Assembly (NCBI GenBank): GCA_026400415.1
Contig: JAPLPA010000243.1
Location: 1 to 19,430, forward strand
Reading direction: 5' to 3'
Source: Afipia sp.
GTDB lineage: Bacteria; Pseudomonadota; Alphaproteobacteria; Rhizobiales; Xanthobacteraceae
Length of the DNA: 19,430 bases
Shown: piece by piece, positions 14,866 to 19,430 of the stretch
How positions within the stretch are numbered: the stretch's first letter is position 1
Layout: each line of letters opens with the position of its first letter
Notes under the pieces: model-generated
The model's input: the letters and a program-made list of their open reading frames with translations, nothing else
Database searches by the model: none
Told to the model about the DNA's origin: nothing
Made by a program: the position numbers and the translations under genes

Positions 14866-15809
14866 GAGTCCTGTCCTGCGATGGCGCGCGCGAAGTCGTG
14901 CGCAGTAAAAGGGGCGAGATCGTCGATGCCTTCGCCGACGCCGATGAAATGCACCGGAAGCTTATATTTTTCCGCCAACGCCACGAGAATTCCTCCCCGC
15001 GCCGTGCCATCGAGTTTAGTCATTATGAGTCCCGTCACGCCCGCGGTCTTCTGAAATGCCTCGACTTGCGAAAGCGCGTTTTGGCCGACCGTTGCGTCCA
15101 GAACCAGCAAGACCGCATGAGGCGCGTTGATATCAACCTTCTTGATAACGCGCACAACCTTCTCGAGCTCCAGCATCAATTCGGTCTTGTTCTGCAATCG
15201 CCCCGCGGTATCGATCAGCAGCACATCGCGGTCGTCGGCCTTTGCGGCTTCATACGCCTCGAAGGCAAGACTTGCCGAATCCGAACCATGCGCTCGCGCG
15301 ATGACAGGCGACTTCGTGCGTTCGCCCCAGATTTTTAGTTGCTCGATAGCGGCAGCGCGAAACGTGTCGCCGGCCGCCAGCATTACCTTCCTGCCTTCGG
15401 CAGAAAATTTCGCCGCGAGCTTGCCGATCGTTGTCGTCTTGCCGGAGCCGTTAACTCCGATAACGAGAATGACGAACGGCCTCTTGCTTGAATCTATTAC
15501 CAATGGTTTCGCGACAGACGTAAGAACCTTCTCGACCTCAGCGGCAACGATCGCCTTCACCTCATCCGCCGATACCGATTTGTCATAGCGGCCTTCACCT
15601 ACAGCCGCAGAAATGCGAGCCGCGACTTCGGTCCCCAGATCTGCACGCAACAACACGTCTTCGATGTCATCGAGCATCGCGCGGTCGAGTTTGCGCTTGG
15701 TGACAAGATCGGCGACCGCGCCGCCGAGCGAACTCGACGTGCGCTTCAAGCCGCTCGACAGGCGCTGCCACCAGCCCTGCTTCTCCTGTTCCGGCGAGTC
15801 GTTTGTCAT
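14862..15809 (-). CDS. ftsY: Signal recognition particle receptor FtsY
   Basis: This 315-residue GTPase receives ribosome-SRP complexes at the inner membrane for co-translational insertion. The N helical bundle is at about 12-100 and the GTPase domain at about 110-313. Motifs are G1 GVNGSGKTT (118-126), GDTFRAAAIEQL (147-158), G3 DTAGR (200-204), G4 TKLD (264-267) and GVGEGIDDLAPF (290-301). The acidic A domain of E. coli is reduced to a short stretch, as is normal for Alphaproteobacteria. The ATG at 15809 gives MTNDSPEQEKQGWWQRL. The frame runs upstream to 15902, but those codons overlap rluA and are not family-like. Only 71 bases separate it from the divergent rluA-like gene, so ftsY either has a promoter there or is reached by read-through from mtaB. 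Confidence 0.97.
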   Translation of the reverse strand: MTNDSPEQEKQGWWQRLSSGLKRTSSSLGGAVADLVTKRKLDRAMLDDIEDVLLRADLGTEVAARISAAVGEGRYDKSVSADEVKAIVAAEVEKVLTSVAKPLVIDSSKRPFVILVIGVNGSGKTTTIGKLAAKFSAEGRKVMLAAGDTFRAAAIEQLKIWGERTKSPVIARAHGSDSASLAFEAYEAAKADDRDVLLIDTAGRLQNKTELMLELEKVVRVIKKVDINAPHAVLLVLDATVGQNALSQVEAFQKTAGVTGLIMTKLDGTARGGILVALAEKYKLPVHFIGVGEGIDDLAPFTAHDFARAIAGQDS

Positions 15810-15880
15810 TATGCAGACTGTCAACAAATGGAGCCGTGTGTTACCCGGTTCACGCCTCGAACGAAAGTCATCCGGCTCCG

Positions 15881-16630
15881 ATGGATACGCCGCAACCGAC
15901 ACCGGAAGAAATCCAGTCCCGTGTGCTTCACCGTGACGGGTTGATGCTGGTGATCGACAAGCCGGCAGGCATCGCGGTGCACCGCGGCCCGAAAGGCGGG
16001 CCCAATTTGGAGGCGTCGTTCGACGCTCTGCGGTACGGCCTGCCGCGCCCGCCAGTTCTCGCGCACCGCCTCGATCGCGACACCTCCGGCTGCCTCGTAT
16101 TGGGACGTCACCGCAAAGCGACGGCGTCCCTTGGGCTGCTGTTCAAACACGGAAAGATTTCCAAGACTTATTGGGCCGTTGTCGAAGGCGGGCCATCGGC
16201 AGACGAAGGCGAGATCGACATTCCGCTCGGACGGCTCGATGCGGAGCGCGGCTGGTGGCAGAAGCCAGACCCGAACGGATTTCCGTCGCTGACGAAATGG
16301 ACAACGCTCGGTCGTGGCCAAGATTCTTTTGGTAAAGTCCTCACTTGGCTCGCGATGGAACCAATCACCGGACGTACGCATCAATTGCGCGTTCATTGCT
16401 CGGCGAGCGGTTGGCCGATTGTCGGCGATAATATTTACGGCAACGGGCCGCGTTTTGGCGAACCCACATTGCATCTGCATGCGCGAGAGATCGTCATTCC
16501 GCTTTCGAAGAACAAGCCGCCCGTGCAGGTAGCCGCGCCTGCACCACTTCATCTGCAGGAACGATTGAAAGCCTGTGGATGGAACGGCGAGCAGCCACGT
16601 GTGAATGAAATGGCGGAATCAGCAGAATAA
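15881..16630 (+). CDS. RluA-family RNA pseudouridine synthase
   Basis: This 249-residue enzyme isomerises uridine to pseudouridine in rRNA or tRNA. The catalytic motif HRLDRDTSG is at 62-70 with Asp65, and the RluA-type GRTHQLRVH is at 164-172. The first catalytic-domain block LMLVIDKPAGIAVHRGP is at about 21-37. There is no N-terminal S4 domain, so it is closer to RluA/TruC-like short forms than to RluC/RluD; the target site cannot be assigned. The ATG at 15881 is preferred over the longer frame from 15803, whose extra codons overlap ftsY. It lies on the opposite strand inside the dapF-mtaB-ftsY-yciB run, and its end overlaps the mtaB end by 12 bases. Confidence 0.92.
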   Translation: MDTPQPTPEEIQSRVLHRDGLMLVIDKPAGIAVHRGPKGGPNLEASFDALRYGLPRPPVLAHRLDRDTSGCLVLGRHRKATASLGLLFKHGKISKTYWAVVEGGPSADEGEIDIPLGRLDAERGWWQKPDPNGFPSLTKWTTLGRGQDSFGKVLTWLAMEPITGRTHQLRVHCSASGWPIVGDNIYGNGPRFGEPTLHLHAREIVIPLSKNKPPVQVAAPAPLHLQERLKACGWNGEQPRVNEMAESAE

Positions 16631-17764
16631 CCTCGCGCCGTCGTGGCCCGTCACTCGAAGTGAACGGACATCTCCCGGAATTTCGCCCGCAATCGCCACT
16701 GGAACGAAATGTTCGGTGCGGCCTTGCGTCGCACTTTCGATCAATACCTGACGGGTTGTACCGATCTCTGAATCAAGCCGGCGCGTCAACGCTGCCTCCC
16801 CTGTTGCACGCAAGCGCTTCGCCCGCGCTTTGACGACACGGCCATCGACCTGCGGCATTTTCGCCGCAGGCGTGCCGGGACGCGGCGAATAGGGAAAGAC
16901 ATGCAGGAATGTCAGATCGCATTCTGCGACGAGGTCCTGCGAGCGCGCGAACTTCTCCTCAGTCTCGGTCGGAAATCCGGCGATGATATCCGCACCGAAC
17001 GCGATGTCGGGGCGCAGACGTTTCATCTGCGCGCAGAATTCAATCGCATCGTTGCGCGAATGACGCCGCTTCATGCGCTTGAGGATCATGTCGTCGCCCG
17101 CCTGCAGCGACAGATGCAGATGCGGCATCAGGCGCTCGTCATTCGCAATGACGTCGAGCAGATCGCAATCCGCCTCGATGGAATCGATCGACGAGATACG
17201 AAGTCGCTTTAGATCAGGAATGTGCTTGAGAATTTGCTTCGTCAGCGCTCCAAGTTTTGGCGCGCCCGGGAGATCATTGCCGTAGCTTGTGAGAATCGCG
17301 ACCGAACGCGAATTTCCGCGACCGTAAGGAATGATGCAGAACGTACAGCGATGATCGCAACCGTTCTGCACCTGCACGAACACGCGCGGCATGCCGTTTT
17401 GGAAGCCTGACACCAGATGCGGTGCCATTTCTGTCACTGCCATAATATCGGTGACAGCGATCTTCTGTTCGTTTGAAATTCCGAACGTCGTCGCAGTATC
17501 CAACGCGACGCTTGCATCGCGCCAGGCAGCGCTGCGCATCTTGTCATCGTTGCCAAGCACCCGATCGACTTCGGGCATGGCCGCAAACATTGCGGGCTCG
17601 GTCTGTGCGGCGCATCCCGTCACGACGATGCGGGCGTTTGGTTGCTCGCGGCGAAGTCTCCGAATGGTCTGGCGCGCTTGTGCAACGGCTTCGTTGGTGA
17701 CAGCGCACGTATTGACAACAACGGTGTCCGAAAGACCCGCGCCTTCGGCTTCGCGATGGATCAC
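16619..17764 (-). CDS. mtaB: tRNA t6A37 methylthiotransferase MtaB, N-terminally shortened
   Basis: MtaB is a radical-SAM enzyme that converts t6A37 of tRNA to ms2t6A. The visible 381-residue frame carries the radical-SAM triad Cys136, Cys140 and Cys143 in NGCDHRCTFC. It also has two of the three auxiliary-cluster cysteines, Cys20 in NTCAVT and Cys51 in TGCAAQ, and a C-terminal TRAM-like region. The family normally opens with a strand and a TFGCRLNxxE-type block carrying the first cysteine. Here only ESEVIHREAE of that region remains. The in-frame stretch upstream is just 15 codons to a TGA at 17810-17812 and has no ATG, GTG or TTG. The GTG at 17764 overlaps the dapF stop as GTGA and has no ribosome binding site. 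Without the first cysteine the auxiliary cluster should be impaired, so this may be a recently damaged gene. Confidence 0.8.
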   Translation of the reverse strand: MIHREAEGAGLSDTVVVNTCAVTNEAVAQARQTIRRLRREQPNARIVVTGCAAQTEPAMFAAMPEVDRVLGNDDKMRSAAWRDASVALDTATTFGISNEQKIAVTDIMAVTEMAPHLVSGFQNGMPRVFVQVQNGCDHRCTFCIIPYGRGNSRSVAILTSYGNDLPGAPKLGALTKQILKHIPDLKRLRISSIDSIEADCDLLDVIANDERLMPHLHLSLQAGDDMILKRMKRRHSRNDAIEFCAQMKRLRPDIAFGADIIAGFPTETEEKFARSQDLVAECDLTFLHVFPYSPRPGTPAAKMPQVDGRVVKARAKRLRATGEAALTRRLDSEIGTTRQVLIESATQGRTEHFVPVAIAGEIPGDVRSLRVTGHDGARLFC

Positions 17765-18636
17765 TTCGGATTCGAATGAAACAATGAGGGATCGAACCGG
17801 CCCTCGAACTCAAACGCCGCAGGCCCTGTCATCAGCACATGATCGTCGCGCTCACGCCATTCGATCTGCAACTCACCGCCGGGCAGCGTCATGGTCACGG
17901 TGCGATCGGTGCGCTTCAGTCGTGCTGCAGCAACCGCAGTCGCACACGCAGCCGAACCGCAGGCCTTGGTCAAACCTGCACCGCGTTCCCAGGTCCGCAT
18001 CGTGATGTGATCGCGATCCATAACGTGCGCGAGCGTAATGTTCGCACGCTCCGGGAAAATTGGATGATTTTCCAAAAGAGGGCCGAAACGTCCGAGATCG
18101 TAGGCATTCACATCATCCACCCAGAAGATCGCGTGCGGATTGCCCATGCTGACAACTGATGGCGTGTGAAGTATTGGCGCGTCAATCGGGCCGATCTGGA
18201 GCTCGATGGACCGCGTGTCGCGGAATTCCTCTGCAAGCGGAATATCCTTCCAGTCGAATCTCGGCTTGCCCATGTCGACCGTATAGAGATCGGGAGACGG
18301 GCCCTGCCAGCAGTTTAACGTGCCGGCGCGCGTCTCGAACGTCAGCGCATTCTTACCGGTCTCGGCGAACATCCGCTGTGCGACGCATCGCATGCCGTTG
18401 CCGCAAGCCGCAGCTTCCGAGCCGTCATTGTTATAGATCCGAATATAGGCGCTGGTGCCCTGAGAGTGCGGCTTATGCAGCACCATCAACTGATCGTAAG
18501 GGACGCCATCCGGCGACGCGACTGCGCGTGCCTCATCGGGGCTAACGGTCGATGCCGAATCGCGCAGATCGACAACGACGATCTCGTTGCCGATACCGTT
18601 CATCTTGACGAAGCTATGATTTGCGAGCGTACCCAT
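17761..18636 (-). CDS. dapF: Diaminopimelate epimerase
   Basis: This 291-residue cytosolic enzyme converts LL- to meso-diaminopimelate for lysine and peptidoglycan synthesis, using two cysteines without a cofactor. Catalytic Cys78 lies in AAACGNGMRC and Cys226 in TKACGSAACA. Other family blocks are FVKMNGIGNEIVVVD (9-23), SMGNPHAIFWVDD (163-175) and ERANITLAHV (196-205). The ATG at 18636, with AGGA seven bases upstream, gives MGTLANHSFVKMNGIGN. The frame continues upstream to 18861, but those codons are not family-like. The last residues (HSNPK) are read from bases that in the overlapping frame belong to mtaB. A perfect TATAAT at 18769-18774 may mark its promoter. Confidence 0.97.
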   Translation of the reverse strand: MGTLANHSFVKMNGIGNEIVVVDLRDSASTVSPDEARAVASPDGVPYDQLMVLHKPHSQGTSAYIRIYNNDGSEAAACGNGMRCVAQRMFAETGKNALTFETRAGTLNCWQGPSPDLYTVDMGKPRFDWKDIPLAEEFRDTRSIELQIGPIDAPILHTPSVVSMGNPHAIFWVDDVNAYDLGRFGPLLENHPIFPERANITLAHVMDRDHITMRTWERGAGLTKACGSAACATAVAAARLKRTDRTVTMTLPGGELQIEWRERDDHVLMTGPAAFEFEGRFDPSLFHSNPK

Positions 18637-18728
18637 GCGAGAGTCCTGTGCCCGGTCTATATGGCTAATCAAGGTTCGGTTGACCAGAGCGGCACGACAT
18701 CGCAAGCCCCTGTTTAAGACGCCCTTGC

Positions 18729-18787
18729 GCGGCAGTGCAGTTATGGAACGATGGCGATGCTTCGTGTTATTATAGGCGCACTGCCGC
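18729..18787. repeat. Perfect 10-bp inverted repeat in the dapF / GyrI-like intergenic region
   Basis: GCGGCAGTGC (18729-18738) and GCACTGCCGC (18778-18787) are exact reverse complements, 39 bases apart. The candidate dapF -10 element lies between them. The arms could be two operator half-sites or a hairpin in a plus-strand leader of the following gene. Nothing in sequence tells which. Confidence 0.6.
18769..18774 (-). promoter_or_regulatory. Candidate -10 element of the dapF promoter
   Basis: On the minus strand the hexamer is TATAAT, an exact consensus. No clear TTGACA-like -35 is found 15-19 bases upstream, so the promoter may need an activator. Transcription would start near 18762 and leave a leader of about 126 bases before dapF. 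Confidence 0.4.
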
Positions 18788-18827
18788 TGCAGAATGCGCC
18801 GACTAATCGGGCGACGGAGATATTCGA

Positions 18828-19430
18828 ATGAATTGCGCTGGTTTTCCTCGTTTGGGGGCATCGTTGCTGATCGCAGCGGCTATAGCGGCGAGTTCACCCA
18901 TTGCTTTTGCGCAAGCGCCGCCTGCGACCCCGCCAGCGGTCGCCACCCCATCGACGCCCGCCCCGACGCCACCGCCAGCCACCGCCACGCCTCCCACACC
19001 GGCCCCTGAAACGCCGTCGACAACGACCGCCACACCCACCACGCCAGCACCTCCTCCATCAACTGTAACCCCACCAACGCCCGCCCCAGCGTCACCCCCC
19101 ACTGCAGCTCAAACACCCGCGCCGACGACGACTCCCAAAGCGCAAAACACCGATCCATTCGGTGAAGAGCAAACGCTGAAGGCGAGGAAAGTCGTGATGC
19201 TCAAGGGCACGGCGAACTGGGATTCGGCATTCGAGACACTGACCGGATCGCTGAAGACGTTGACTGCTTTTCTTGACAAGCAAAACATTAAGCCGGCCGC
19301 GAACGTCCTGATTGTCTACACGTCGACCGACGACACCGGGTTTTCCTATCAGGCCGAAGTCCCGGTCGATCAGGATCCGAAGAATCTTGGCAAAGGCATG
19401 ACGATTGGCAATTCGCCGGAAGGCAAGACG
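18828..19430 (+). CDS. Exported protein with Pro/Thr-rich linker and GyrI-like domain, 3' part missing
   Basis: Two hundred and one codons are visible and the frame is still open at the window end. The protein has a signal peptide (1-28, hydrophobic core SLLIAAAIAASS, cleavage likely at AFA-QA). A long linker (about 29-105) is made almost entirely of Pro, Thr, Ala and Ser. From about 110 a folded domain starts with DPFGEEQTLKARKVV. It continues with NWDSAFETLTGSLKTL and VLIVYTSTDDTGFSYQAEVPV, matching the GyrI-like small-molecule-binding fold (also called AraC effector-binding). Similar exported proteins follow dapF in Bradyrhizobium relatives as far as I recall. The role is unknown; ligand binding in the periplasm is an inference. 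The ATG at 18828 has GGAG eight bases upstream. The linker is unusual in base composition but shows no exact tandem repeat. Confidence 0.82.
   Translation, partial: MNCAGFPRLGASLLIAAAIAASSPIAFAQAPPATPPAVATPSTPAPTPPPATATPPTPAPETPSTTTATPTTPAPPPSTVTPPTPAPASPPTAAQTPAPTTTPKAQNTDPFGEEQTLKARKVVMLKGTANWDSAFETLTGSLKTLTAFLDKQNIKPAANVLIVYTSTDDTGFSYQAEVPVDQDPKNLGKGMTIGNSPEGKT

Noticed and set aside
15830..15879. Seven-base inverted repeat GGAGCCG / CGGCTCC in the ftsY / pseudouridine synthase gap.
   Set aside because: A seven-base match in about 70 bases is quite likely by chance, and the arms are 36 bases apart.
17391..18005. Plus-strand frame of 204 codons opposite mtaB and dapF.
   Set aside because: It is antisense to two recognisable genes, is rich in Arg/Ser as antisense frames here are, and matches no family.
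18910..19130. Possible tandem repeat DNA in the Pro/Thr-rich linker of the last gene.
   Set aside because: Codons for Pro, Thr and Ala recur but there is no constant repeat unit; it is low-complexity coding sequence.
1..19430. Search for CRISPR arrays, transposases, phage genes, toxin-antitoxin pairs or defence systems.
   Set aside because: None seen on either strand; all recognised genes are housekeeping or common chromosomal families.

Overview
The window looks like chromosome from an alphaproteobacterium of the Bradyrhizobium/Afipia/Nitrobacter/Rhodopseudomonas group (Hyphomicrobiales, Nitrobacteraceae). Evidence: GC-rich coding DNA, a short FtsY without a long acidic N-terminal domain, a DUF2794 gene, a DUF1223 gene, the order dapF-mtaB-ftsY-yciB, and aconitase acnA divergent from a cytochrome c maturation cluster, the arrangement known from Bradyrhizobium. 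I see no phage, transposon, CRISPR or plasmid genes, and codon use looks even throughout. This is core chromosome rather than an island, and I did not find a convincing new multi-gene system.

Layout. (1) 1-4580: the minus-strand pair tesA (SGNH esterase) and thpR (2'-5' RNA ligase, cut by the window edge), divergent from ybbA-ybbP, an FtsX-type ABC exporter; tesA and ybbA overlap at their start codons. (2) 4581-7654: a Bax-inhibitor-1 membrane protein with a good promoter and terminator, a GNAT acetyltransferase, DUF2794 and an exported DUF1223 protein. The gap at 6546-6880 ends in a plus-strand terminator with no obvious gene before it. (3) 7814-13637: acnA on the minus strand, then divergent ccmA-ccmB-ccmC-ccmD-ccmG, encoding the haem exporter and the thioredoxin that keeps apocytochrome c reduced; ccmD (59 aa) is a small gene inside overlapping stop/start codons. 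ccmE, ccmF and ccmH are absent here and must lie elsewhere. (4) 13771-14193: a small exported helix-hairpin-helix protein with a terminator. (5) 14263-18636: minus-strand run dapF, mtaB, ftsY, yciB (lysine/peptidoglycan precursor, tRNA modification, SRP receptor, septation protein), interrupted by an oppositely transcribed RluA-type pseudouridine synthase. (6) 18828-19430: an exported protein with a long Pro/Thr/Ala linker and a GyrI-like domain, cut by the window end.

The most unusual observation is mtaB. Its reading frame begins inside what should be the first conserved block of the family. The segment carrying the first of the three N-terminal iron-sulfur cysteines is missing, and the frame is fused tightly to the end of dapF. 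This is either a deletion that damaged the enzyme or a lineage-specific shortened form. The next most interesting points are the orphan plus-strand terminator near 6840 (possible small RNA or long antisense 3' end), the 10-bp inverted repeat around the dapF promoter, and the exported GyrI-like protein.
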